DNA of 64,000 nucleotides, taken from NCBI RefSeq assembly GCF_013009075.1, contig NZ_CP053108.1, positions 2,712,517 to 2,776,516 on the forward strand, read 5' to 3'. The position numbers were made by a program, and so were the translations under genes. Numbering within the stretch: position 1 is the stretch's first letter; every line of letters begins with the position of its first letter. Of this stretch, positions 37,156 to 45,724 are shown in pieces. Source of the stretch: Halomonas sp. TA22. Lineage in GTDB: Bacteria > Pseudomonadota > Gammaproteobacteria > Pseudomonadales > Halomonadaceae. The notes below the pieces were generated by a model, which worked only from the letters and a program-made list of their open reading frames with translations, was not told the DNA's origin and did no database searches.

Positions 37156-38460
37156 TCAGTCGAGGAAAAGGAACTTAAGAACGAACAAAATCGCCAGAAT
37201 CACCACCGCCGGGTTGAGATCCTTGAAACGCCCGGAGAGAGCCTTGATCGCGACATAGCTGATGAAGCCCAGCGCGATGCCTTCGGCGATCGAGAAGGTC
37301 AACGGCATTGCCAGCGCAGCGATCAGTACCGGTGCGGCATCAGTAGGGTCATCCCAGTTGGCATGCGCAAGGCTACCGGCCATCAGCACCGCCACGTAGA
37401 GCAGCGCTCCGGCCGTGGCGTAGGCGGGAATCGAGCCTGCCAGCGGCGCGAAGAACAGACTGATAAGAAACAGCCCCCCCACCACCACCGCCGTCAGGCC
37501 AGTGCGTCCGCCCGAGGCGATGCCCGCGGTGCTTTCGATGTAACTGGTGGTGGTCGAGGTACCAAGCACCGCACCTGCCATGGAAGCGGTGCTGTCGGAC
37601 ATCATGGCCCGACCGAGTCGTGGCAATTTGCCCTCCTTGTCGAGCAGCTTGCCGCGATGCGCGACCCCCACCAGCGTGCCCGAGGTGTCGAACAGATCGA
37701 CGAACAGGAAGGCGAAAATCACGCTGAGCATCGCCACGTCCAAGGCGCCGAGCAGATCCATCGCCATGAAAGTCGGGGCGATCGACGGCGGCATCGACAT
37801 GATTCCGCCATACTGGTTATGGCCAAGCAGCATGGCCATCACCGTCACCCCCAGGATGCCGATCATCACCGCCCCGGTCACCTTAAGGTAGGAGAGCGCG
37901 GTGATCACGAAGAAGCCCAGCAGGGCGTAGATCGCAGCGGGCTGCGACAGGTCACCGAGCGCAACGTAGGTGGCCGGATTGGCGACAACAATACCGGCGT
38001 TCTTCAGTGCGATCATGGCAAGGAACAGACCGATACCCGCAGCGATACCCAGGCGCAGCGAGAGCGGAATCGAGTTGATGATCCACTCGCGCACCTTGAA
38101 GATGCTGAGCAGCAAAAAGCACAGGCCCGAGAAGAAGACCGCGCCGAGGGCCGCTTCCCAGGTGTAGCCCATTCCCAGCACCACGCCGTAGGTGAAGAAG
38201 GCGTTGAGCCCCATGCCCGGCGCCTGGGCAATGGGATAGTTGGCCCAGATACCCATGATCAGACAGCCGATGGCAGCGGCAAGACAGGTCGCGACGAAGA
38301 CCGCGCCATAGTCCATGCCGGCTTCGGAGAGAATGCTGGGATTGACGAAGATGATATAGGCCATGGTCAGGAAGGTAGTGATCCCGGCGATGACCTCGGT
38401 ACGAACATTGGTATTGTTTTCGGCCAGTTTGAAGTGGTCGTTAAGCAAGCGTTTCAACAT
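37156..38460 (-). CDS. NCS2-family purine permease (guanine/hypoxanthine or adenine type)
   Basis: 434 residues with about 13 membrane segments. [58 protein letters not shown] and [20 protein letters not shown] are signatures of the AzgA-like branch that carries adenine, guanine and hypoxanthine. AGGATTGAG precedes ATG 38460; a longer frame reaches 38640 but would cover the structured leader. It is followed by apt and gpt, whose substrates it would import. Which purine it prefers cannot be read from sequence. Confidence 0.92.
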   Translation of the reverse strand: MLKRLLNDHFKLAENNTNVRTEVIAGITTFLTMAYIIFVNPSILSEAGMDYGAVFVATCLAAAIGCLIMGIWANYPIAQAPGMGLNAFFTYGVVLGMGYTWEAALGAVFFSGLCFLLLSIFKVREWIINSIPLSLRLGIAAGIGLFLAMIALKNAGIVVANPATYVALGDLSQPAAIYALLGFFVITALSYLKVTGAVMIGILGVTVMAMLLGHNQYGGIMSMPPSIAPTFMAMDLLGALDVAMLSVIFAFLFVDLFDTSGTLVGVAHRGKLLDKEGKLPRLGRAMMSDSTASMAGAVLGTSTTTSYIESTAGIASGGRTGLTAVVVGGLFLISLFFAPLAGSIPAYATAGALLYVAVLMAGSLAHANWDDPTDAAPVLIAALAMPLTFSIAEGIALGFISYVAIKALSGRFKDLNPAVVILAILFVLKFLFLD

Positions 38461-38600
38461 CGGCTCAATCCTGCGCTTGGACAAACGTGTCCGGATGCGA
38501 GAAAAGCCGCACATGGTACCCAAAGGCGTTCGACGATGCGAGACGCCTGGCACATGGCGACCAATTGTTATGGTCCCGGCACTTGGCCGGGTACCGCCTA
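38461..38600 (-). promoter_or_regulatory. Structured 5' leader of the purine permease gene
   Basis: The 221-bp space between ribE and the permease holds several minus-strand hairpins: CCCGGC/GCCGGG near 38576-38593, AGGCGT/ACGCCT at 38524-38547, and GGACA/TGTCC at 38480-38493, and GGTACC occurs twice. The spacing suggests a folded leader RNA, perhaps a regulatory one. It lacks the conserved core of the classical purine riboswitch, and I cannot assign a class. Confidence 0.35.
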
Positions 38601-38681
38601 TCTTAAGCAAGCACTGCGCCGACTCCAGCCATTTTGCCAACGAAAACTTGACGAAGTGGTCAAATCGATCGTTTTAACTCG

Positions 38682-39314
38682 TCATTGGCTTATAGGGCGG
38701 CTGGCCAAAACGCGCTCCACCGTTTCGACGATCACCTGTGTCTGAGGATCGATCTCGATGTTGACGAGATCGCCCGGCACACGCTGCCCAAGGGTGGTAC
38801 GCGACAGCGTCTCGGGAATCAGATTGACGCAGAAGCGAGGCGTGGCGCCGGTTTCCCGGCGCACCTCGCCAATCGTGAGGCTGATGCCATCGACACCGAC
38901 ATAGCCCTTGTCGAAGAGAAACCGGCTAACCAGATCGGGAATGGCGAACCACAGCCGCCGGTTATTGGGCGCCTCCTCGAGCTCGACGAGTTCGGCCATC
39001 GCCATCACATGTCCTGACATGGCGTGCCCACCGATTTCGTCGCCGAAGCGGGCCGCGCGCTCTATATTGACGCAGTCGCCCTCCTGCAATGCACCAAGAT
39101 TGGTCAGACGCAACGTTTCTCGCATCAGATCGAAGCTGACATGCGCGCCCTCGATTGCGGTGACCGTCAAGCAGACGCCATTATGGGCAACCGAGGCCCC
39201 GATCGTCAGCCCTTGACGAAGCGTCTCGTCCAATGCCACCACATGGATACGGAAATCCTGCTTCTCGATGACCGACACCAGCGTAGCCGTGCCTTGTACG
39301 ATTCCAGTAAACAT
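38682..39314 (-). CDS. ribE: Riboflavin synthase alpha subunit
   Basis: 210 residues. The MFTGIVQG start, the internal duplication of the lumazine-binding domain ([11 protein letters not shown] in the first half, [13 protein letters not shown] in the second) and GHAMSGHVM identify it. It dismutates two 6,7-dimethyl-8-ribityllumazines to riboflavin. It is isolated from other rib genes. No FMN riboswitch sequence is visible in the upstream region shared with the met operon leader. Confidence 0.95.
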   Translation of the reverse strand: MFTGIVQGTATLVSVIEKQDFRIHVVALDETLRQGLTIGASVAHNGVCLTVTAIEGAHVSFDLMRETLRLTNLGALQEGDCVNIERAARFGDEIGGHAMSGHVMAMAELVELEEAPNNRRLWFAIPDLVSRFLFDKGYVGVDGISLTIGEVRRETGATPRFCVNLIPETLSRTTLGQRVPGDLVNIEIDPQTQVIVETVERVLASRPISQ

Positions 39315-39488
39315 CCGAATGGCTCCCAGCGGGCGGTTTTGTTGCGTAGTCTAGAGATAGAGAGGTGGGGGCGTCTATTCTCGACGCGCCTCGCACTGGA
39401 ACATGGCATGTTTTTTAATCGTAAAGTGCGATTTTTCAGCAAAATCTTCTATAAAGAGTTGGCTATCAGGGCTCTTATACCAAAGTCG

Positions 39489-39517
39489 TTGACACCTCAT
39501 ATACCGCCCACTACCAT
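39489..39517 (+). promoter_or_regulatory. Promoter of the metNIQ leader
   Basis: TTGACA (39489-39494), a 17-bp spacer and TACCAT (39512-39517). Transcription would start near 39524, just before the riboswitch. Confidence 0.6.
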
Positions 39518-39534
39518 TCAGCACACATATTTCA

Positions 39535-39610
39535 GGCGCCGATTTGAACCCGGATTGCGGGCGCCCTCGCCATCGGTATAGCCGCTGGCGGGAAGTGCAG
39601 CTAAAAGGGT
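39535..39610 (+). promoter_or_regulatory. SAM-II-type riboswitch with an inserted hairpin, upstream of metNIQ
   Basis: Stem P1 pairs GGCGCC (39535-39540) with GGCGCC (39560-39565). The loop between them reads GATTTGAACC and then ATTGC, and the 3' part reads GTGCAGCTAAAAGGG; these match the conserved parts of the SAM-II aptamer in order. The pseudoknot stem TTGC (39555-39558) with GCAG (39597-39600) forms, including the family's U-G pair. An extra hairpin (CGCCA/TGGCG plus CGG/CCG, 39568-39590) sits in the third loop. The element lies between a promoter and an intrinsic terminator, in front of the methionine transporter genes, so S-adenosylmethionine should switch transcription off. Confidence 0.85.
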
Positions 39611-39626
39611 GTGTCCAGCGTTGATG

Positions 39627-39652
39627 GCCACCCGCCAGGGTGGCTTTTTTTT
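39627..39652 (+). terminator. Riboswitch-controlled intrinsic terminator of metNIQ
   Basis: GCCACCC-GCCA-GGGTGGC followed by eight T. Part of the 5' arm, CACCC (39629-39633), can pair instead with GGGTG (39607-39611), which includes the conserved 3' GGG of the aptamer. Ligand binding would hold the GGG and let the terminator form. Confidence 0.9.
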
Positions 39653-39708
39653 GCCGCCTGAGCCGCCCAGCCCCACCGGGATCTTCCGCCCAGCCACGCG
39701 ACGGAATC

Positions 39709-40752
39709 ATGATCCGACTCAATAACGTAACCAAGACCTATGGTAGTGGCCCCAGTGCCGTAGAGGCACTCAAGGACGTGAACCTGCACGTGCCCGAGGG
39801 GAGCATCTATGGCGTCATCGGCCTCTCTGGCGCCGGCAAATCGACACTGATTCGCTGTGTCAATCTGCTCGAGCGGCCGACCTCGGGCAGCGTCGAAGTG
39901 GGTGGCCAGGAGCTGACCGCGCTCAGCGGCAGTGCCCTCAATCAGGCGCGCCATCAGATCGGCATGATCTTCCAGCACTTCAATCTGCTCGCCTCACGTA
40001 CCGTATTCGCCAATGTCGCTCTCCCGCTGGAGCTGATGGGCGTCAAGAAGAGCGATATCCGCGAACGCGTAGCGCCACTGCTCGAGCTGGTCGGTCTCGC
40101 CGACAAGACGGATCAATACCCGGCACAACTCTCCGGTGGCCAGAAGCAGCGTGTCGCCATCGCACGGGCCCTGGCCAGCCGCCCCAAGGTGCTACTGTGC
40201 GACGAGGCCACCTCGGCGTTGGATCCACAGACCACCGGTTCGATCCTGGAGCTCTTGCAGGACATCAACCGCCGTCTGGGGCTGACCATTCTATTGATTA
40301 CTCATGAGATGTCGGTGGTCAAGAGCATCTGCCATCGTGTCGGCCTGATCTCCGGCGGGAAGTTGGTGGAGGAGGCGGAAGTCGGCGACTTCTTCACCGC
40401 ACCGAGCACCCGGCTGGGCCGCGACTTCATCAATCAGTTCCTGCAGCTGGAGCCCCCGCAAGCGCTGGTCGCTCGCCTTCAGGCACAGCCCGGTGAACAT
40501 ACCCACCCGGTGGTGCGCCTAGCCTTTTCCGGGGATGCCGTGGCCACACCATTGATTTCACGGCTGGCGCGGGAGTGCGGTGTCGATGTCAGCATTCTCC
40601 AAGCCAAGGTCGAATCGATCCGTGAACGCACCCTGGGCTTGATGATTGCCGAATTGATCGGCTCGGCGCAGAAGACCCGCGCAGCGATCGACTATCTCGA
40701 AAGTCATGATCTACACGTGGAGGTATTGGGCCATGTCCAACGCGATGCTTGA
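39709..40752 (+). CDS. metN: Methionine ABC transporter ATP-binding protein MetN
   Basis: 347 residues. Walker [10 protein letters not shown] (38-46), signature LSGGQKQRV, Walker [13 protein letters not shown], then a C-terminal NIL domain (about 265-345) that binds methionine and inhibits transport from inside. ATG 39709 fits the conserved start [12 protein letters not shown]. The leader upstream holds a SAM-II-like riboswitch. It overlaps metI by 20 nt. Confidence 0.96.
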   Translation: MIRLNNVTKTYGSGPSAVEALKDVNLHVPEGSIYGVIGLSGAGKSTLIRCVNLLERPTSGSVEVGGQELTALSGSALNQARHQIGMIFQHFNLLASRTVFANVALPLELMGVKKSDIRERVAPLLELVGLADKTDQYPAQLSGGQKQRVAIARALASRPKVLLCDEATSALDPQTTGSILELLQDINRRLGLTILLITHEMSVVKSICHRVGLISGGKLVEEAEVGDFFTAPSTRLGRDFINQFLQLEPPQALVARLQAQPGEHTHPVVRLAFSGDAVATPLISRLARECGVDVSILQAKVESIRERTLGLMIAELIGSAQKTRAAIDYLESHDLHVEVLGHVQRDA

Positions 40753-41386
40753 GCTGATCTTCCGGGCAACGCTCGACACTCTCTATATGGTGGGAATAGC
40801 GGGACTAATCTCCGCCCTGCTGGGCGTGCCGCTCGGCGTGCTACTGTATGTCACCCGCCCTCGGCAGATCCTTGCCCAGCCGGTTCTGAACCGTGTGCTG
40901 GGCATGGTGACCAACATTGGCCGCTCGGTCCCCTTCATCATTCTGATGGTAGCGATCATTCCCTTTACACGCATGATCGTCGGAACCTCGATCGGCACCA
41001 ATGCGGCCATCGTCCCACTGACCATTGCCGCCATTCCCTTCGTTGCCCGCCTGGTCGAAGGGGCGCTGAACGAGATATCGCCGGGCCTGATCGAAGCCGC
41101 CCAGTCGATGGGCGCCACCCCCTATCAGATCATCACCAAGGTGCTGCTTCCCGAAGCCAAGGGGGGGATCATCACCGGCCTGACCATCACCGCGGTCACC
41201 CTGGTCAGCTATTCGGCAATGGCCGGCGCAATCGGTGGCGGCGGCCTGGGCGATCTGGGCATCCGCTATGGCTACAACCGCTTCGATCCCACGGTCATGC
41301 TGATCACCGTGGTGATCCTGGTGGTCATGGTGCAGGGCTTCCAGAGCCTTGGCGACTATCTGGTCCGCCGCGCCGATCACAAATAA
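40733..41386 (+). CDS. metI: Methionine ABC transporter permease MetI
   Basis: 217 residues with five membrane spans and the coupling loop [22 protein letters not shown] that contacts MetN. ATG 40733 has GGAGG about 10 nt upstream inside the end of metN. It is followed after 123 bp by metQ. Confidence 0.96.
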   Translation: MSNAMLELIFRATLDTLYMVGIAGLISALLGVPLGVLLYVTRPRQILAQPVLNRVLGMVTNIGRSVPFIILMVAIIPFTRMIVGTSIGTNAAIVPLTIAAIPFVARLVEGALNEISPGLIEAAQSMGATPYQIITKVLLPEAKGGIITGLTITAVTLVSYSAMAGAIGGGGLGDLGIRYGYNRFDPTVMLITVVILVVMVQGFQSLGDYLVRRADHK

Positions 41387-41509
41387 CTCACAAATCAGAC
41401 GGCTTATGGTCCCCGATCATGGCGTGAGTCATGACTTGCAACGCAACAAGGCCGCCCCGATATTCCAGCGGCCAACATTCGCTTCCAAGGAAGCTTCAGG
41501 AGAGAACAC

Positions 41510-42343
41510 ATGCGAGACACGCTGACCCACCTTCTACGCCCGAGCCGTCTGCTGGGTGCCGCCACGCTGCTCGGCGCTGCCCTCCTGGCAGGCTGCGGTG
41601 ACGACTCCAATGGCGATGGCGGTTCGATCCGCATCGGCACCGTCGCCGGTCCCGAGACCGAGGTGATGGAGGTCGCTGCACGCATCGCCAAGGAGGAGTA
41701 CGATCTCGACGTCGAGATCATCGAGTTCACCGATTACATCTCGCCCAATGCCGCCCTCGCCGATGGCAGCCTGGATGCCAATGCCTACCAGCACGAGCCC
41801 TACCTGCAGAGCATGGTCGAAGATCGCAACTATGACTTCGCCATTGCCGGGCGCACCTTCGTCTATCCGATAGGGGCCTACTCCGAGCGCCACGCCAGCA
41901 TCGACGACCTTCCCGAGCGCGCCATGATCGCCCTGCCCAACGACCCGTCGAACGAAGGCCGCGCACTGATCCTGATGCACAACGAAGGCATGATCGAGCT
42001 CGACGATCCCAACAACCTCGAAGCCACCCCGATCAACGTGATCAGCAACCCGCACAACTTCCGCTTCCGTGAAATCGAGGCAGCACAACTGCCGCGGGTG
42101 CTGCCGGATGTCGATCTGGCCTTCATCAACAACACCTTTGCCCAGCCCGCCGGTCTCAACCTGGCCGACGATGCGCTGCTCCGCGAAGGCCCCGAGTCCC
42201 CCTACGTCAACCTGATCGTGGTGCGCGGTGGCGACCAGGAGCGCGAGGAGATCCAGCAATTGGTCAGCGCCTATCAGCGCGATGAAGTGGCCGCAAAGGC
42301 CGAAGAACTGTTCCAGGGCAGCGCCATTCCTGGCTGGGAGTGA
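41510..42343 (+). CDS. metQ: Methionine-binding lipoprotein MetQ
   Basis: 277 residues. A signal peptide ends in the lipobox LLAGC (Cys about residue 28), so the mature protein is lipid-anchored in the periplasm. YDLDVEIIEFTDYISPNAALADGSLDANAYQHEPYL is the NlpA/MetQ core, including the methionine-binding residues. CAGGAGAG precedes ATG 41510. Completes MetNIQ, which imports L- and D-methionine and some derivatives. Confidence 0.95.
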   Translation: MRDTLTHLLRPSRLLGAATLLGAALLAGCGDDSNGDGGSIRIGTVAGPETEVMEVAARIAKEEYDLDVEIIEFTDYISPNAALADGSLDANAYQHEPYLQSMVEDRNYDFAIAGRTFVYPIGAYSERHASIDDLPERAMIALPNDPSNEGRALILMHNEGMIELDDPNNLEATPINVISNPHNFRFREIEAAQLPRVLPDVDLAFINNTFAQPAGLNLADDALLREGPESPYVNLIVVRGGDQEREEIQQLVSAYQRDEVAAKAEELFQGSAIPGWE

Positions 42344-42364
42344 GTCAGCGCTAATCCAGTCCAC

Positions 42365-42397
42365 ACGAGCCGGCGATGTCGCCGGCTCGTTTCGTTA
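42365..42397 (+). terminator. Terminator of metQ
   Basis: ACGAGCCGGCGA and TCGCCGGCTCGT form a long perfect stem followed by TTTCGTT. It lies 21 bp after the metQ stop and ends 33 bp before msrC, which may therefore be partly separate. Confidence 0.75.
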
Positions 42398-42429
42398 AAG
42401 CGAAACGGCAACCGAAACAGGAGCCGACG

Positions 42430-42894
42430 ATGATCGACTACTCCTTACTTGCACGGCAGCTCGTATCTCTGCTCGACAGCCGCGACGCCCTCGTCAACAG
42501 CGCCCAGACCTGCGCCTTCATCATGCAGGAGATCCCCGACCTCAACTGGGCCGGCTTCTATCTTCAGCGTGAGGAGAACGTGCTGATGCTGGGCCCTTTC
42601 CAAGGCAAACCCGCCTGCAATCCCATCCCCTTCAGCAAGGGGGTATGCGGCATGGCGGCGCGTACGCGCCAGACGCAGCGCATCGAAGATGTACACGCCG
42701 TGGCCGACCACATCGCCTGCGACGCGGCATCGCGCTCCGAACTGGTCGTGCCGATAGTGGTGGGAGAGCGACTATGGGGCGTGCTCGACTTGGATAGCCC
42801 ACGCCAGGGGCGCTTCATGCATGAGGATCAGACGGGCATTGAAGCATTGGTAGCGCGCTTCGCCGCCGCCACGGATCTCGAATTCTGGCCCTGA
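42430..42894 (+). CDS. msrC: Free methionine-(R)-sulfoxide reductase (GAF domain)
   Basis: 154 residues, a single GAF domain of the fRMsr family. The three family cysteines are present in KPACNPIP, SKGVCGMAA and HIACDAASRSE. It reduces free methionine-R-sulfoxide, not protein-bound. AGGAG precedes ATG 42430. It follows metNIQ on the same strand: the transporter brings in methionine or its oxide and MsrC repairs it, a sensible grouping. Confidence 0.93.
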   Translation: MIDYSLLARQLVSLLDSRDALVNSAQTCAFIMQEIPDLNWAGFYLQREENVLMLGPFQGKPACNPIPFSKGVCGMAARTRQTQRIEDVHAVADHIACDAASRSELVVPIVVGERLWGVLDLDSPRQGRFMHEDQTGIEALVARFAAATDLEFWP

Positions 42895-42925
42895 GCATTG
42901 CCGCGCCTGACAATCCGAGCACATA

Positions 42926-42958
42926 CGAAAACACCCCGAGCACTGACGCTCGGGGTGT
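42926..42958 (-). terminator. Terminator of the tRNA-Val gene
   Basis: On the minus strand an 11-bp stem (ACACCCCGAGC with GCTCGGGGTGT) and a six-base loop are followed by TTTT. It starts 7 bp after the CCA end of the tRNA gene. Confidence 0.85.
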
Positions 42959-42964
42959 GGAGTC

Positions 42965-43089
42965 TGGTAGGACCAAGCGGATTTGAACCGCTGACCTCCA
43001 CGATGTCAACGTGGCGCTCTAACCAAGGATTTGAACCGCTGACCTCCACGATGTCAACGTGGCGCTCTAACCAACTGAGCTATGGTCCT
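42965..43089 (-). tRNA. tRNA-Val(GAC) with an internal 48-nt tandem duplication
   Basis: The acceptor stem AGGACCA/TGGTCCT, discriminator A and encoded CCA are intact, and the anticodon loop TTGACAT gives anticodon GAC. The gene is 125 nt instead of 77. The extra 48 nt is an exact second copy running from the D-loop through the anticodon arm into the T-loop arm. The 5' acceptor and 5' D-stem strand occur only once, as do the 3' T-stem strand and 3' acceptor, so a normal tRNA can be drawn only by looping out one copy. As it stands the product should not fold as a standard tRNA. It may be non-functional, processed in an unusual way, or an assembly error. Confidence 0.85.
42979..43074. repeat. 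Perfect 48-bp tandem duplication inside the tRNA gene
   Basis: 42979-43026 and 43027-43074 are identical over 48 bp, with no match beyond either edge. Short ACCAA sequences occur near both breakpoints, as expected for replication slippage. Confidence 0.95.
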
Positions 43090-43167
43090 ACTGTCTTGCC
43101 TGACAACGGATGCGTATTCTACGGCTTCGCGTCAGGAATGCAAGTATCTAGTAAAAATTCCCACTGA

Positions 43168-44664
43168 TCATGAGGTTGGAGATGCCGACTTGACGCGCCC
43201 CACTGCATCCAGCCAGCCCCTATAGAGTCGTTCGCGCTCCTCCTCGCCCATTGATGGTGTAAAGGTGCGCTCGCAGCGCCATAGCCTGGCAATCTCATCG
43301 AGATCCTTGTACCAGCCAAGGCGCAACCCCGCCAGATAGGCGGCCCCCAGTGCCGTCGTCTCAAGCACCGTGGGTCGATCCACCTTAACTCCCAGCATGT
43401 CGGCGAGAAATTGGATCAGCCAGTTGTTGCTGACCATGCCACCGTCGACACGCAACGTATCGGTGGTGGCTGCCATGTCGTCACTCATGCACACCTGTAG
43501 ATCGCGAGTCTGGTAGCACACCGCCTGGAGGCCGGCCGCGACGATCTCGGCAATGCCGGTATCGCGGGTCAGCCCGAGAATCGCCCCCCGCGCCTGGGGA
43601 TCCCAGTGAGGCGCCCCAAGGCCGGTAAAGGCCGGGACCAGATAGACGCTATGACCGGCACGAGTCTGTCCCGCCAGCGCTTCGGTCTCGGTGGCCTCGG
43701 CGAACAGCTTGAGACCATCGCGCAGCCACTGCACGGTCGCCCCGGCAACGAAGATGCTCCCCTCCATGGCATAGGTCGGCTTGCCATTCAGCCGATAGGC
43801 GATCGTGGTCAGCAAGCGATTGCGCGAGGTTTCGGCCTTCTCCCCGGTATTGACGACCAAAAAGCAGCCGGTCCCATAGGTGCTCTTGCCCATCCCAGGT
43901 TCGAAGCAGGCCTGCCCGAACAATGCCGCCTGCTGGTCCCCCGCCACGCCGGCAATCGGGAGCGGTCGTCCCAGAAACGACGCCTCGGCGGTGCCGAAAT
44001 CGTCACTCGAGTCCTTGACCTCGGGTAGTAGCTTGGCGGGAATCCCGAACAGACCGAGCAGGTCGTCATCCCACCGCTGGGAATGGATATTGAACAGTGC
44101 CGTTCGCGAGGCGTTGGTGGCATCGGTGACATGTTGCCTGCCGCCGGTGAGGCGCCAGATCAGGAAGGTGTCGACGGTGCCGAACGCCAGCTCGCCGCGT
44201 TCGGCACGCTCCCGCGCGCCGTCGACATGCTCGAGTAGCCAGGCCAGCTTGGAAGCCGAAAAGTAGGGGTCGATCAATAGCCCCGTACGCTCCTGTAGCA
44301 ACTTGCCATGTCCGGCATCACTAAGTCGCTGACACTCGCTTGCCGTGCGCCGATCCTGCCAGACGATGGCATTGTGCAGCGCCTTGCCTGTCTGCCGGTC
44401 CCACAGCAGCGTCGTTTCGCGCTGATTGGTGATGCCGATGCCGACGATCTCCTCGACGCCAATACCCGCCTGCTCGAGGGTATCGCGGCAGGTCCTCTCC
44501 ACGCTCGTCCAGATATCCTCGGGATCGTGCTCGATCCAGCCATCGCGGGGAAAGTGCTGAGGAAACTCGTGCTGCGAGGTGGACACGGGCTGCCCCGAGC
44601 GGTCGAAGAGAATCGCCCGCGAGCTGGTGGTGCCCTGGTCGATAGCAAGCAGATAGTTGGCCAT
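43168..44664 (-). CDS. glpK: Glycerol kinase
   Basis: 498 residues, FGGY family. [16 protein letters not shown] is the N-terminal phosphate-binding motif; [26 protein letters not shown] and [13 protein letters not shown] are conserved. It phosphorylates glycerol to glycerol-3-phosphate. ATG 44664 fits the family start; the frame is open to 44703. It is divergent from glpR, with a GlpR-like site between. No glpF facilitator gene is adjacent, unlike in E. coli. Confidence 0.97.
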   Translation of the reverse strand: MANYLLAIDQGTTSSRAILFDRSGQPVSTSQHEFPQHFPRDGWIEHDPEDIWTSVERTCRDTLEQAGIGVEEIVGIGITNQRETTLLWDRQTGKALHNAIVWQDRRTASECQRLSDAGHGKLLQERTGLLIDPYFSASKLAWLLEHVDGARERAERGELAFGTVDTFLIWRLTGGRQHVTDATNASRTALFNIHSQRWDDDLLGLFGIPAKLLPEVKDSSDDFGTAEASFLGRPLPIAGVAGDQQAALFGQACFEPGMGKSTYGTGCFLVVNTGEKAETSRNRLLTTIAYRLNGKPTYAMEGSIFVAGATVQWLRDGLKLFAEATETEALAGQTRAGHSVYLVPAFTGLGAPHWDPQARGAILGLTRDTGIAEIVAAGLQAVCYQTRDLQVCMSDDMAATTDTLRVDGGMVSNNWLIQFLADMLGVKVDRPTVLETTALGAAYLAGLRLGWYKDLDEIARLWRCERTFTPSMGEEERERLYRGWLDAVGRVKSASPTS

Positions 44665-44682
44665 GGAGAACCCTACGTCTCG

Positions 44683-44700
44683 ATGTTCGTTTATGATCAT
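44683..44700. promoter_or_regulatory. Candidate GlpR operator between glpK and glpR
   Basis: ATGTTCGTTTATGATCAT resembles the GlpR consensus built on ATGTTCGTT with an inverted partner; the right half is imperfect. It lies 19 bp upstream of the glpK start. Confidence 0.45.
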
Positions 44701-44787
44701 CAAGGGTAATGCAATGCGTTCGAAATGCTCTAGGACTTTCGGCGCCTATCCAAGCTGCTTACAATGAGCCATCCACTGGGAGCGCAC

Positions 44788-45546
44788 ATGAACCAACAAC
44801 AACGCCAGGATGCCATCGTCGAACTCGTCAAGCGGCAGGGATATGCCACGATCGAGCAGCTGACCAGCGATTTCGACGTCACGCCCCAGACCATACGCCG
44901 CGATCTGAACAATCTTGCCGCCGAAGGGCTGATCCGCCGGGTCCATGGTGGCGCAGGACTCGAATCGAGTACCGTCAATACCGCCTACAGCACCCGCAAG
45001 ACCCTCAACCTCGACGCCAAGCGACGTATCGCGACGATGCTGGCAAGCTTCATACCCAATGACGCCTCACTGTTCATCAACATCGGCACCAGCAACGAGA
45101 TCGTGGCCGAGGCGCTGAAGGAGCATCGCGGACTCGAGATCATTACCAACAACCTGAATGTGGCCGCCGCCCTTCAACACAAGGAGGACTTCACGGTGAT
45201 CGTCGCCGGAGGTCAGGTGAGGTCGCGTGATGGCGGGATCATCGGCGAGGCGACCATCGATTTCATCAATCAGTTCAAGGTCGATTTCGGCATCATCGGC
45301 ATCAGTGGCATCGATGAGGATGGCTCGCTACTCGAATTCGACTATCAGGAGGTGCGTGTCGCTCAGGCGATCATTCGCAACTCGCGCCAGGTCTACCTGG
45401 CTGCCGATCACTCCAAGTTCCACCGCAACCCCGTCGTTCGACAGGGCAACATTTCCCAGCTGGATGCGCTGTTTACCGACCGCCGGCCCAGCGATGGCAT
45501 CTGCCGGTTGCTCGAGAGCAACGACGTCGCCCTGCATATCGCCTGA
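44788..45546 (+). CDS. glpR: DeoR-family glycerol-3-phosphate repressor GlpR
   Basis: 252 residues. The DeoR helix-turn-helix is VKRQGYATIEQLTSDFDVTPQTIRRDLNNL, then HGGAGL and the sugar-phosphate-binding part with INIGTSNEIVAEAL and YLAADHSKF. GGGAG precedes ATG 44788; the earlier start at 44764 is less likely. It lies between glpK and glpD and probably represses both, released by glycerol-3-phosphate. Confidence 0.95.
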   Translation: MNQQQRQDAIVELVKRQGYATIEQLTSDFDVTPQTIRRDLNNLAAEGLIRRVHGGAGLESSTVNTAYSTRKTLNLDAKRRIATMLASFIPNDASLFINIGTSNEIVAEALKEHRGLEIITNNLNVAAALQHKEDFTVIVAGGQVRSRDGGIIGEATIDFINQFKVDFGIIGISGIDEDGSLLEFDYQEVRVAQAIIRNSRQVYLAADHSKFHRNPVVRQGNISQLDALFTDRRPSDGICRLLESNDVALHIA

Positions 45547-45640
45547 CCGGGCTCCCCTCACCTGACGCGCTACCCTCTCTTTGTCAGCTCACCGCACCGC
45601 TTCATCAGCGCATATCATGGACACTCCATGGCGCTTTCTC

Positions 45641-45687
45641 TTGCGTGATGTTCGATTCAGGCTAGAATGTTTTCGTAATCGAAAACA
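45641..45687 (+). promoter_or_regulatory. glpD promoter with overlapping GlpR operator
   Basis: TTGCGT (45641-45646), 16 bp, TAGAAT (45663-45668) form the promoter. A perfect 20-bp palindrome, TGTTTTCGTAATCGAAAACA (45668-45687), begins at the last base of the -10 and covers the start site, ideal for repression. GlpR is the obvious candidate because the genes flank it. Confidence 0.7.
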
Positions 45688-45724
45688 CTAAGCTTGATAG
45701 CGAACATCCCTAGGAGGGGCGCCC

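Noticed and set aside
38461..38681. Classical purine (guanine/adenine) riboswitch before the permease
   Set aside because: The conserved three-way-junction core of that class cannot be found; kept only as an unassigned structured leader.
37363..38745. A 460-codon open frame on the plus strand opposite the purine permease
   Set aside because: His/Arg/Gln-rich product with no domain pattern, exactly antisense to a well-supported permease; typical shadow frame in GC-rich DNA.
39315..39480. FMN riboswitch before riboflavin synthase
   Set aside because: No FMN-aptamer conserved segments on the minus strand, and the spacer is short.
42979..43074. Two separate tRNA genes, or a small CRISPR-like repeat
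   Set aside because: Only one acceptor stem and one CCA end exist, and the repeats are directly adjacent without a spacer; it is one tRNA gene with a duplication.
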